Source: JACPDI01 sp035463475 (GTDB lineage: Bacteria > Acidobacteriota > Vicinamibacteria > Vicinamibacterales > 2-12-FULL-66-21). From it: a DNA stretch of 64,000 nucleotides. The stretch's first letter is position 1; the number at the start of each line of letters is the position of its first letter. The stretch spans positions 1 through 64,000 of the forward strand of contig DATHTE010000133.1 in assembly GCA_035463475.1 (NCBI GenBank). The letters are read 5' to 3'. The notes beneath the pieces were generated by a model. It saw only the letters and a program-made list of their open reading frames with translations, had not been told where the DNA came from and did no database searches. Both the position numbers and the translations under genes were made by a program. Below, piece by piece: positions 50,637 to 58,718 of this stretch.

Positions 50637-52410
50637 GTCGGCCGCGTGAGAACGCTGCCAATTCGTCCACCCGCGAACGCAGCACCTCGAGGTCGCAGGT
50701 GAGGGCGAGGAGCTGCTGTTCGGTTGCGCGGAGCTTGTCTCCTTCAGCGCGGACGAAGCGGCTGTAAGGCGCGATGCCTTCGCGAATCCGCGCCGTGCTC
50801 GCCCTGATCTCGCGCTCGAACTGCGTGCGCAGCGCCAGCGACAGCCGCTCCCGCACGTCGGTGATCTTGCGGCGCATCTCATCCTTGGCTTTCTGGCGGC
50901 GCGCCGGGATGATGAAGAAGCCGAGCGCCGCGAGCACGCTCGCCATGATGAGGCCCGTGACGTCGGCGACCGCCGTGCTCGCGGCGACCGTCACCAGCGT
51001 GCCCAAGCCGAGCGCGCCCGCGCCGGCGGCGGCAGCGGCGGCCACCGCGTTCCGGGCGCCGTCGGCGAGCTCGCTCGCCTCGCGCCGGCGGTCGAACGTG
51101 TCCACGGCGCGCTGCGTCTCCCTGCCGACCGCCTCGACGAGCCGCGTGCGATCGTGATGGAACGCGCGCGTCTCGGGATCGCCGCGCTCGCCCAGGATCC
51201 GCTCGCGATACTCGCGCCGGCGCTCCGCCAGGTGTGAAGACACGCGCTGCCACTGGCGATAGTCGTTGTCCACGAGCCAGTCCACCAGTTCGTGGACCTT
51301 CCGCTCGATCTGCTGCGGCGCGTCCGCCACGACCTGCTGCTCGAACCCCTGCTGCACGCGCGCGCGGTTCAGGAGGTCCATCACCCGGCCGATCCGGAGC
51401 GTGTCATCGAAGAAGTCATGGCCGCGCCGCTCCATCTGCAGCAACACGTTTTCGACTTCCGCCATCCTCCCCTCGAACTCCCGCAGCATGTCCTGCTCGT
51501 AGAGCCCGAGCTGCGCCTCGACGTCTTCAAGCGCCGCGAAGTCGTCGGCGAGCAGCGTCAGCCGCTCGCGTGTCAGGCCCAGGTACCGGTTCGTGAGCGA
51601 CACGCCGATGCCGAGCGGGTTGAGCAGCTTCAGCTTCAGGCGGCTCGCCTGGTCCAGCGTGTCGCGGATGTAGCGCTCGAGCGGCTCGAACCGGCTCGCC
51701 TGCCAATGCGACGGGTCGCCGCGCTTGGCGCGAATCGCGAGGCGGGCGCTGACCGGGAAGATCTCCGGGACCGTGCCCAGCAACAACTGCGCGTTCGCCT
51801 CCACGAACCGGCGCACCTCCTCCAGCTCGCCCTCGTCGTGGAAGATGTCGATCTTGTTGATGACGATGACGATCTTCTTGCCCCATTCGCGGATGTACTC
51901 GAGGAAAGCGCGCTCCGTCTCGGTGAACGGCCGGTCCGCCGACGTGACGAACAGCACGAGGTCCGAGCGCGGAACGAACTCGGACGTCAGGCGCTCGTGC
52001 TCGCGCATGACCGCGTTCGTCCCCGGAGTGTCCACGATGTGGATGTCCCGGAGGATATCGGCCGACGCCGTCACCACGACAACGTTATCGCGTGTGACCT
52101 CCCCGCGCGTGCCGACAGGCACCGACTCGCCGTGCTTCAGCAGCGTGACCTGGGCGGTCGTGGGCGTCACACCTTCCGGCAAGACGGGCCCGCCAACAAG
52201 CGCATTGATGAAGGCGCTCTTTCCCGCGTTGAACTCGCCCACGACGACGAGCAGGAAGAGCTCGTCGAGCTGTTCGATGGAGCGGTCGAGCGTGGCGCGC
52301 GTGTCTTCGCTCGCGCCGAAGCGGATGAGGGCCGCGCGCAGGTCGTTCAGGAGGCGGCGCTCGCTCCGGATGAGCTCCTGGTCCGCAACGCGGAGAATCT
52401 GGTTCAGCAT
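50602..52410 (-). CDS. bacterial dynamin-like GTPase
   Basis: A 602-residue GTPase likely to act on membranes. G1 is GEFNAGKSAF (58-67), G2 Thr in GVTPTTAQVTLL, G3 VDTPGTNAV, G4 VINKID. A long helical stalk follows with coiled coils, and near residue 500 there are two adjacent hydrophobic segments (AGALGLGTLVTVAASTAVAD and VTGLIMASVLAALGFFII) that form a paddle-type membrane insert, as in DynA/BDLP. The C-terminal helix RERLSLALRTQFEREIRAS completes the stalk. Start ATG 52410 fits the domain start; frames further upstream run through the 52.45-kb hairpin and are rejected. The upstream 99-residue coiled-coil gene could encode a partner. Confidence 0.88.
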   Translation of the reverse strand: MLNQILRVADQELIRSERRLLNDLRAALIRFGASEDTRATLDRSIEQLDELFLLVVVGEFNAGKSAFINALVGGPVLPEGVTPTTAQVTLLKHGESVPVGTRGEVTRDNVVVVTASADILRDIHIVDTPGTNAVMREHERLTSEFVPRSDLVLFVTSADRPFTETERAFLEYIREWGKKIVIVINKIDIFHDEGELEEVRRFVEANAQLLLGTVPEIFPVSARLAIRAKRGDPSHWQASRFEPLERYIRDTLDQASRLKLKLLNPLGIGVSLTNRYLGLTRERLTLLADDFAALEDVEAQLGLYEQDMLREFEGRMAEVENVLLQMERRGHDFFDDTLRIGRVMDLLNRARVQQGFEQQVVADAPQQIERKVHELVDWLVDNDYRQWQRVSSHLAERRREYRERILGERGDPETRAFHHDRTRLVEAVGRETQRAVDTFDRRREASELADGARNAVAAAAAAGAGALGLGTLVTVAASTAVADVTGLIMASVLAALGFFIIPARRQKAKDEMRRKITDVRERLSLALRTQFEREIRASTARIREGIAPYSRFVRAEGDKLRATEQQLLALTCDLEVLRSRVDELAAFSRGRPDAGLNPEPEH

Positions 52411-52450
52411 CGCCGAACGGGCGTAGAGTGCAAAGCGCGTGCGCGGGACC

Positions 52451-52508
52451 AAAACGGGGACTGTCCCCTTTTTCCTTAAGTAGGAAAAACGGTGACTGTC
52501 CCCGTTTT
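52451..52508. terminator. long hairpin, third member of the GGGGACAG repeat family
   Basis: Arms 52451-52476 and 52482-52508 pair over about 26 bp with a few mismatches and a 5-nt loop. The right arm contains GGTGACTGTCCCC, the reverse complement of the GGGGACAGTCACC core seen at 8.28 and 18.8 kb. It separates two co-directional minus-strand genes, and its T-rich arm could terminate the upstream 99-residue gene. Confidence 0.75.
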
Positions 52509-52517
52509 TCTGTTCTT

Positions 52518-52817
52518 CTACTCCCGGGCGCGGATCTCTTCGACCTTCCGCTCCCGCTCCGACGTGAGCCGCTCGCGCTCGCGACGGTAGTTCTCCTCGG
52601 CCTCCTGCCACGCCTGCGGATCGACGGCCTTGGCGAGCGCCGACTGGTGCATCACCTCCGCCTGCGCGATCTTCGCCTCGTAGAGGTTCCGCACTTCCGC
52701 GATTTCAGCTTTCTGTGCGTCGGTCAGCGGACGCTCGACGATGCCCTGCTCGGCGTCCTTCTTCAGGAGGCGCTCCATCGCGAGCTCGTAGGCGGATTTC
52801 GGGCCCTTTTCGGTCAT
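52518..52817 (-). CDS. small coiled-coil protein (99 aa)
   Basis: A 99-residue charged helical protein: AYELAMERLLKKDAEQGIVE, then PLTDAQKAEIAEVRNLYEAKIAQAEVMHQ and a C-terminal run EENYRRERERLTSERERKVEEI. No cysteines, signal or membrane segment. I know no named family, though the LTDAQKAEIAEVRNLYEAKIAQAE pattern looks conserved-domain-like. The stop is 9 nt from the hairpin at 52508; the dynamin-like GTPase gene follows. Confidence 0.6.
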   Translation of the reverse strand: MTEKGPKSAYELAMERLLKKDAEQGIVERPLTDAQKAEIAEVRNLYEAKIAQAEVMHQSALAKAVDPQAWQEAEENYRRERERLTSERERKVEEIRARE

Positions 52818-52848
52818 GGGCGGAATGATCGCACAAGCCGCCAGAGGC

Positions 52849-52938
<90 letters not shown>

Positions 52939-53007
52939 AGATCGGAGGCCGCGGCAGGCGCCTGATGAGTTGGACAGGCGGACGGGTGCTTGCATTACTG
53001 CCCCACC

Positions 53008-53727
53008 GTGAGGTCCGCTGCGCAGCTGGGCTTCGGATTTCTGACGCTCGCGGTGCTCACCGCGGCGCCATCGCTACACGGCGATGCGGACGCAGTGCGA
53101 CTCGAGCCGGCGGTCGCGCGCTACCTCGACCGCTGCACAGATCCCTTGACCAGCTACCGGGCCTTCAGACGCCTCGAGGCCGATGGCATGGGCCAGGCGG
53201 GCTGGCTGGAAGCGTGGACGAGCCTCGAGGGGGACACGTTCTCGTACGAAATCGTCGCCGAGGGTGGGTCGGAGCGCGTGCGGCGTCGCGTGCTGCGCAA
53301 GGTCCTCGAAACCGAGCGCCTGGCATGGGTGTCCGGCGAGGCGCGCCGGAGCGGCATCGACGCGGACAACTACGAGTTTCTCAGCGCGCCCGAGCAGCCG
53401 GAGGACCTGTTGAAAGTCCTCCTCAAGCCGCGGCGCAAGGGCAAGCTGCTGGTCAACGGCGCGATGTTCCTCGGACGCCACGACGCGGCGCTGGTGCGCG
53501 TCGAGGGGCGCCTCGCGTCGAGCCCGTCGTTCTGGATCAAGCACGTGGACCTGACGCGCCGCTACGAACAGGTGAACGGCTTCAACCTGCCGGTGGACGT
53601 CGAAACGCTCGCCGACCTTCGGTTCGCGGGCACCGGCACACTGCGGATGTCCTACCGTTACACGCACGTGAACGGCCGGCCGATCGGCCTGCCTGCCGTC
53701 GTCACGTCCATCGGCTCGGGTCGCTGA
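53008..53727 (+). CDS. secreted protein of unknown function (LolA-like pattern)
   Basis: A 239-residue protein with a signal peptide (AAQLGFGFLTLAVLTAAPSLHG). The mature part has YRAFRRLEADGMGQAGWLEAWTSLEG, then strand-rich sequence with TFSYEIVAEGG, LLKVLLKPRRKGKLLVNGAMF, LVRVEGRLASSPSFWIKHVDLTRRYEQVNGFNLPVDVETLADLRFAG. The final SFWIKxVDLTRRYEQVxGFxLPV pattern resembles outer-membrane lipoprotein-sorting (LolA/LolB-fold) relatives common in Acidobacteria. GTG 53008 is the best start because it opens on the signal peptide; a TTG 18 nt upstream is also in frame. Confidence 0.65.
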   Translation: MRSAAQLGFGFLTLAVLTAAPSLHGDADAVRLEPAVARYLDRCTDPLTSYRAFRRLEADGMGQAGWLEAWTSLEGDTFSYEIVAEGGSERVRRRVLRKVLETERLAWVSGEARRSGIDADNYEFLSAPEQPEDLLKVLLKPRRKGKLLVNGAMFLGRHDAALVRVEGRLASSPSFWIKHVDLTRRYEQVNGFNLPVDVETLADLRFAGTGTLRMSYRYTHVNGRPIGLPAVVTSIGSGR

Positions 53728-53830
53728 CCCCCGGGCGGGCCGACCTCCGCCTCGCCGTACGCCGCGAGCAGAGCCGGCAGACCGAACTCCGGAGGCGGTC
53801 TCCCCCCGGACGCTGCGACTCATCCGATCG

Positions 53831-54100
53831 TCAGCTCGCGAACGGCAGAGCCCCAGACCGAACCGATGTGGCCGGATCGCGGTCCTCGAGGGCGCGCCGC
53901 GCCCGGATTTGCGCGCGGCGGCGCTTCAGCTCGAGTTCCCGAAGCCGCTCCCGGAGCACTTCTTCGCCCGAGCGGAAGGTCAGCGCGGCGCGCTCGAAGG
54001 AGCGTCCCACCAGGATGGGGTCCCACAGCACCCCCTGCGCTGCCGAGCGGGCCGGCGACGAGCGTCGGCGTGCGGTCTTGCGGGTGAGCATCAATGCCAT
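53831..54100 (-). CDS. small basic protein (89 aa)
   Basis: An 89-residue protein rich in Arg: MALMLTRKTARRRSSPARSA, a middle VLWDPILVGRSFERAALTFRS, and a helix EEVLRERLRELELKRRRAQIRARRALED. No family recognised. A good ribosome binding site (AGAGGAGAG about 7 nt before ATG 54100) supports translation. It is divergent from the HD hydrolase gene across 70 bp containing a palindrome, so the two may be co-regulated. Confidence 0.5.
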   Translation of the reverse strand: MALMLTRKTARRRSSPARSAAQGVLWDPILVGRSFERAALTFRSGEEVLRERLRELELKRRRAQIRARRALEDRDPATSVRSGALPFAS

Positions 54101-54136
54101 TGGTTTCTCTCCTCTTGAAGCGACTATAGAAAAGGG

Positions 54137-54157
54137 GTGTGACAGACTGGGTCACAC
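54137..54157. promoter_or_regulatory. palindromic operator candidate between divergent genes
   Basis: GTGTGAC, 7-nt spacer AGACTGG, GTCACAC: perfect 7-bp arms, 21 bp in all, centred in the 70-bp gap between ATG 54100 (minus) and GTG 54171 (plus) and just upstream of the GAGGAG ribosome binding site. The size fits a dimeric regulator's site. Confidence 0.45.
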
Positions 54158-54170
54158 TGAGGAGATCTGC

Positions 54171-54743
54171 GTGACACAGCTGACCGAGCGGTTCATGGAG
54201 GCGGTGCGGTATGCGGCGGACGTCCACAAGGAGCAGCCGCGCAAGGGGACCGGCAGGCCCTACATCGCGCACCTGCTGGGAGTGGCGTCGTTCGTGCTCG
54301 ATGACGGCGGCGACGAGGATGCGGCGATCGCGGCGCTCCTGCACGATGCGCCGGAAGACAGGGGAGGACGCGCGCGCCTCGAGGACATCCGACGCCGCTT
54401 CGGTCCGAAGGTCGCCCACATGGTCGAGGGATGCACGGACAGCTGGTCAGAGCCGAAGGAGCCGTGGCTGGACCGGAAGAAGAAGTATGTCGAGCATGCG
54501 AGAGCGCTCGACGCCGAGACCCTTCGAGTGTCGGCCGCAGACAAGGTGCACAACGCGTACGCGATCCTGCGTGACCTGCGGACGCACGGCGAGGAGGTGT
54601 GGGCCCGGTTCAACGCCTCGCCTGACGACATCCTGTGGTACTACGACACGCTCGTGCGTTCCTTCCGCGAGGCGGGCGGCGGGAGCCTGGTCGATGAGCT
54701 CGAGCGGGTCGTCCGCGGGATCAAGAGAGAGATGGGGTACTGA
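54171..54743 (+). CDS. HD-domain phosphohydrolase, RelA/SpoT hydrolase-like
   Basis: A 190-residue stand-alone HD hydrolase. Motif order: YIAHLLGVASFVLD with His34, IAALLHDAPED with His58-Asp59 and the Glu62-Asp63 pair typical of the (p)ppGpp hydrolase half of SpoT, and RVSAADKVHNAYAILRDL with the later Asp. There is no synthetase or TGS/ACT part, so it resembles small alarmone hydrolases (Mesh1/SAH type) or YfbR-like nucleotidases; which of these cannot be told from sequence. GTG 54171 has GAGGAG 6 nt upstream. truA follows after 10 nt. Confidence 0.8.
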   Translation: MTQLTERFMEAVRYAADVHKEQPRKGTGRPYIAHLLGVASFVLDDGGDEDAAIAALLHDAPEDRGGRARLEDIRRRFGPKVAHMVEGCTDSWSEPKEPWLDRKKKYVEHARALDAETLRVSAADKVHNAYAILRDLRTHGEEVWARFNASPDDILWYYDTLVRSFREAGGGSLVDELERVVRGIKREMGY

Positions 54744-54753
54744 GCAGCCCCGC

Positions 54754-55548
54754 ATGCCGCGCTTCAAGCTGACGATCGAGTACGCGGGGACGCGCTACAG
54801 CGGCTGGCAGATCCAGAAGAACGCGAAAACGGTCCAGGGGGAGATCGACCGTGCGTTACGCGAGGTTGCGGCGGGACGCAAGTTCGAGCTTTACGGGTCC
54901 GGCCGCACTGATGCCGGCGTGCATGCGCTGGCGCAGGTCGCGCACCTCGACATCGCCGCGACGCTCCCGCCCGAAACGCTGCGACGCCGCCTCAACGACG
55001 AGCTGCCGTCCGACATCAACGTGCTCGCCGTGGAAACGGTGACCCACAGGTTCCACGCGCGGCACAGCGCGGTGGCCCGCAGCTACCTCTATCAGATCGC
55101 CAGGCGGCGCACGGCGTTCGGCAAGGCGCTTGTCTGGTGGATCCGCGAGCCGATCGATCTCGATCGGATGCGGGACGCCGCGCTCCTGTTCCGGGGGCTT
55201 CGCGACTTCCAGTCGTTCACGGAAGACGATCCCGAGCTGAAATCGACGAAGGTGCAGGTGGACGGCATCCGCATCGAGCCGAGCGGCGACCTGGTGCTCC
55301 TCCGCATCGAGGGCTCGCACTTCATCTGGAAAATGGCGCGCCGCATCGTCGGCGTCCTTGCGGCGGTGGGAACGGGCGACCTGACGCGCGAGGACGTGCG
55401 GCGGTTCCTCGAAGAGAGGTCCGGAACCCCCGCGAAGCTGACAGCGCCCGCGTCCGGCCTGTTTCTCGAACGGGTGTATTACGAAGGGGACCGGCGCCTG
55501 GACGCGCTGGTACCCGTGCTGAATCTCGACCCGCGGCAGCCTACCTGA
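54754..55548 (+). CDS. truA: tRNA pseudouridine synthase A
   Basis: A 264-residue enzyme that makes pseudouridine at positions 38-40 of the tRNA anticodon stem. N-terminal RFKLTIEYAGTRYSGWQIQKN, catalytic Asp53 in GSGRTDAGVHALAQVAH, then RHSAVARSYLYQI, the FQSFTEDDPE segment and the C-terminal FIWKMARRIVGVLAAVGTGDL are all family hallmarks. Length is normal. It lies 10 nt after the HD hydrolase gene and its end overlaps the convergent sugar dehydrogenase gene by 8 nt. Confidence 0.95.
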   Translation: MPRFKLTIEYAGTRYSGWQIQKNAKTVQGEIDRALREVAAGRKFELYGSGRTDAGVHALAQVAHLDIAATLPPETLRRRLNDELPSDINVLAVETVTHRFHARHSAVARSYLYQIARRRTAFGKALVWWIREPIDLDRMRDAALLFRGLRDFQSFTEDDPELKSTKVQVDGIRIEPSGDLVLLRIEGSHFIWKMARRIVGVLAAVGTGDLTREDVRRFLEERSGTPAKLTAPASGLFLERVYYEGDRRLDALVPVLNLDPRQPT

Positions 55549-56779
55549 CGATGCGAAGGTTCCGGGGCGGTGCCGGCCGTCCGAGAAGCTGCAGGACCTC
55601 TCCGCGCGAATAGCTGACGATGTACAGCTCGCCCGATGCGTCGACGCCGAACGAGCTGATGTTGCCGAGCCCCGCAGTGCCGCCCAGTTCCACCGTGTGC
55701 TCGATCAGGCCGGAAGCGGTGGCCTCGCCCGCGGCGTCGAGGGTGAGCGCGATCGACCAGATCCGACCGCTGATGAAATCGGCGAAGAAATAGCGGCCGC
55801 GCATCGCGGCGCCCATCAGACGGCCCCGGTACACGAACCCGCCCGTGATCGAGCTGCCAGATGTCCGGTCGTACTCGTGAATCGGGTCGATCAGCGGCGT
55901 GAACGCGGGCGGCAGCGTCTGGACGTTCGGATGGGCGCCTTCACGATTCCGCCAGCCGTAGTTCCGGCCGCCCCGGTTGCGCGGCTCGTAATCGACTTCT
56001 TCCCACGCGTTCTGACCGACGTCGGCGATCACGAGCGCACCGGTGCCGCCGAACGTCGGATCGTCGAAGCTGAATCGCCACGGGTTCCGGAGCCCGAAGC
56101 TCCAGATCTCCGGCAGCGCAGACCCGATGAAGGGGTTATCAGGGGGAATCCGATAGCCGATCGGGTCCGTGTCTGGAACGCTCACGTCGATGCGCAGGAA
56201 TTTCCCGAGACGGGACTGGGGGTTCTGGGCAAAGTGCTGCGGGTCGTTGCCGCTGCCGCCGTCTCCCATGCCGATGTAGAGATGGCCATCGGGGCCGAAG
56301 GCGAGATGTCCGCCGTTGTGGTTCGAATAGGGCTGCTCGATGTAGCGCAGCGGACCCCACGAGAGGTCGAACCGCGACGCGTGATCTGCGACCAGGGGGT
56401 TCGCCGAGCGCCGGAAGCGCGCGATGACCGTGTGCCCCTGCGGATTCGTGAAGTTCACGTAGAAACGGCCGCTCGTCGCGTAATCCGGCGGAAATACCAG
56501 GCCGAGCAGCCCGCGTTCGCCGCCTGAGAGGATGCTGCCGGACAGGTTCAGGAAATCATCTGCCTGCAGGACACCAGCCCGCAGCACGCGAATTCGCCCG
56601 CCCTGCTCGACGACGTACTGCACCGCAGGATCGGAGGGGTCCTGGACGAAGCCAAGCGGGGCGGTCAACCCAGAGACGATGGTGCGGCTGACGAGCTGTG
56701 CGAGAGCCTGCGCGGGTTCGCCAAGCAGAATGCACACAGGCAGGCAGAGCAACGCGGTCAGGTGGCGCGGCCCGATCAT
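55541..56779 (-). CDS. exported PQQ-dependent sugar dehydrogenase-like protein (GSDH fold)
   Basis: A 412-residue six-bladed propeller of the soluble glucose dehydrogenase/Hhip-like family. Signal peptide LTALLCLPVCILLGEPAQALAQ; then VSGLTAPLGFVQDP, GERGLLGLVFPPDY, FYVNFTNPQGHTVIARFRRS, the NHNGGHLAFGPDGHLYIGMGDGGSGNDP block that holds the calcium and PQQ-site residues, RNPWRFSFD and WEEVDYEPRNRGGRNYGWRNREG. Members oxidise sugars or other alcohols in the periplasm using PQQ, passing electrons to quinone or cytochromes; the true substrate is unknown. No PQQ synthesis genes are in the window. GGAGGGG precedes ATG 56779. Confidence 0.88.
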   Translation of the reverse strand: MIGPRHLTALLCLPVCILLGEPAQALAQLVSRTIVSGLTAPLGFVQDPSDPAVQYVVEQGGRIRVLRAGVLQADDFLNLSGSILSGGERGLLGLVFPPDYATSGRFYVNFTNPQGHTVIARFRRSANPLVADHASRFDLSWGPLRYIEQPYSNHNGGHLAFGPDGHLYIGMGDGGSGNDPQHFAQNPQSRLGKFLRIDVSVPDTDPIGYRIPPDNPFIGSALPEIWSFGLRNPWRFSFDDPTFGGTGALVIADVGQNAWEEVDYEPRNRGGRNYGWRNREGAHPNVQTLPPAFTPLIDPIHEYDRTSGSSITGGFVYRGRLMGAAMRGRYFFADFISGRIWSIALTLDAAGEATASGLIEHTVELGGTAGLGNISSFGVDASGELYIVSYSRGEVLQLLGRPAPPRNLRIVR

Positions 56780-56861
56780 GGAGGTCCCCTCCAACGCGGC
56801 GTGGCTCCGGGGAGGCAATCATACCGCTGTGGGGCCGCTGGCACCATGTGGTTGCTGAATC

Positions 56862-58718
56862 TCACCGCCCCGGCAGCAGCCAGGTCGTCAGCCACGGCAC
56901 GTAGGTGATGAGCAGCACGCCCACGGCCAGGATGATGAGCGGCGGGACCACCGCGCGGAACACTTCGAACACCGGGCGATCGAATCGATAGGATGCGAGG
57001 AAGAGGTTCAGGCCAACTGGCGGCGTCAGGTACCCGAGCTCCAGGTTTGCCACGAAGATGATCCCGAGGTGCACGGGATCGACACCGAACGCGGCCCCGA
57101 GCGGCGCGATCAACGGGACGACGACGATCATCGCCGAGAAGATGTCCATCAGACACCCGACGATGAGCAGCAGGCCGTTCAAGGCGAGCAGGAACATCGC
57201 GCGCGACTCGATGTGCTGCTGCGTCCAACGAAGCAGCTGGCCGGGCACGTCGGCCGTCACCATGTAGCTGGTGAGGCCGACGGCCACGCCGAGAATGATC
57301 AGCACACCGCCCACGACCGCGGCACAGTCGCACGTCACGCGGCGCAGGTCTCCCTTCAGCCCGATCTCCCGGTGGATCAGGCCCTGCGTGACGAGCACAT
57401 AGAACGCGGTGACGGCGGCCGACTCGATGGGCGTCGCCCAGCCGCTGAAGATCGACACGATGATCACCAGCGGCGCGAGCGCCTCCCATTTCGCCTCCCA
57501 GAGCGCGCTCCACGCCTCGCCCGCGCGGAACGGCGCGCGCGGCGTCCGCCCGACGAGCCCCTCGCGAATGCCCCACGCGGCGACCATCGTGGTCAGCAGC
57601 AGGCCGGGCAGCGCGCCACCGGCGAAGAGCTCCTCGACGGGCACCATCGCGATCACCGCGTAGACGATGAGAGGGAGCGCCGGCGGAAGCAGCAGGCCGA
57701 GCGAACCAGACGCGGTCATCAGGCCGAGCGCGAAGCGATCGCGGTAGCCGTCCCGCAGCAACGCAGGGAACAGCAGGCCGCCGAGCGCGAGAATCGTCAC
57801 GCCCGAGCCGCCGGTGAGGACGGTGAAGAACGAGCAGAGGATCGCGGCGACGACGGCGGTGCCCCCCGGCATCCACCCGACCCACGCGCGGAACAGCCGC
57901 AACAACCGGTGCGAGGCCCGGCCGTGCGCGAGGACGAACCCGGCGAGCGTGAACAGCGGAATGGCGGGAAGCGTGGGAGAAACAGCGAGGGCGTACGTCT
58001 CGATGAGCACGGCGACGGGTGCGAACCCCTCGGCGAGGAACAACAGCAACGCGGCGCCGCCCAGCACGGCGTAGATCGGCGTTCCGAGCACGCCGGCGCC
58101 GATGAGGAGGGCCATCGCGATCGTCAGGCCGGGACCGCCGAGGACGGCCGGCTTCCACAGGACGAGCGCGCCGGCCACGAGTCCGGCCGCCGCGAGGGCC
58201 CGGCGCCGCGCGTCCGGCGCGGCGTGCCGCACCAGCCGGATCGCGATTGCCGCGAGCGCCAAGGGCAGCACGATCTGTACCGTCCAGACCGGGATGCCGA
58301 ACGCCATCTCCTGTGCGAGTTCCCGTTGCGTCACGATGAGCTGCACGGATCCCCAGAAGAGCATCACCGTGACGGCGGCGGCCATCGCGCCCGCGAACAC
58401 CCCGGTCACGCGGCGCGCGGCATCCGGCAGCAGCGCGCCGCTCCCGAGCGCGAGCAGGCGGTTGTCGCGCGCGGCCAGCGCGGCGCCGACGAAGCCCACC
58501 CAGAGCGTGAGGTGCTGCACGATCGACCCGGCGCCAGGGATGCCGCTGGTGAGCAGCCGCCGGACGAGGATTTCTGCGAGCGGCAGCGCCGTCATCACGA
58601 GCAGCGCGAAGGCCGCGACGTGCTCTTCGACGCGGCCGGCCAGCGCGCTAACGCGTGAACGCGGCTCCCTGCCGGCGGAAGGCATCGCGCTCGCGGAGGG
58701 CGGCAGCGTAGAAGTCAT
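56862..58718 (-). CDS. TRAP transporter fused permease (DctQ-DctM)
   Basis: A 618-residue membrane protein joining both TRAP permease subunits. The first 200 residues are the small DctQ part with four helices (FALLVMTALPLAEILVRRLL, SIVQHLTLWVGFVGAALAARDN). From about 210 the large DctM part follows, with about 12 helices: ALLIGAGVLGTPIYAVLGGAALLL, IPLFTLAGFVLAHGRASHRLLRLF, LTGGSGVTILALGGLLFPALL, GLLLPPALPLIVYAVI and NLELGYLTPPVGLNLFLASYRF. It works with the DctP binding protein encoded just upstream for sodium-driven uptake of an organic acid or similar ligand. The start lies inside dctP: ATG 58718 gives a 71-nt overlap, ATG 58685 a 38-nt overlap. Confidence 0.92.
   Translation of the reverse strand: MTSTLPPSASAMPSAGREPRSRVSALAGRVEEHVAAFALLVMTALPLAEILVRRLLTSGIPGAGSIVQHLTLWVGFVGAALAARDNRLLALGSGALLPDAARRVTGVFAGAMAAAVTVMLFWGSVQLIVTQRELAQEMAFGIPVWTVQIVLPLALAAIAIRLVRHAAPDARRRALAAAGLVAGALVLWKPAVLGGPGLTIAMALLIGAGVLGTPIYAVLGGAALLLFLAEGFAPVAVLIETYALAVSPTLPAIPLFTLAGFVLAHGRASHRLLRLFRAWVGWMPGGTAVVAAILCSFFTVLTGGSGVTILALGGLLFPALLRDGYRDRFALGLMTASGSLGLLLPPALPLIVYAVIAMVPVEELFAGGALPGLLLTTMVAAWGIREGLVGRTPRAPFRAGEAWSALWEAKWEALAPLVIIVSIFSGWATPIESAAVTAFYVLVTQGLIHREIGLKGDLRRVTCDCAAVVGGVLIILGVAVGLTSYMVTADVPGQLLRWTQQHIESRAMFLLALNGLLLIVGCLMDIFSAMIVVVPLIAPLGAAFGVDPVHLGIIFVANLELGYLTPPVGLNLFLASYRFDRPVFEVFRAVVPPLIILAVGVLLITYVPWLTTWLLPGR

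Noticed and set aside
52411..52611. N-terminal extension of the dynamin-like GTPase through the 52.45-kb hairpin
   Set aside because: The extra residues come from the palindrome and the opposite gene gap; the GTPase fold begins at ATG 52410.
57069..58658. 529-codon plus-strand frame opposite the TRAP permease
   Set aside because: Charged low-complexity shadow of a membrane-protein gene on the other strand.
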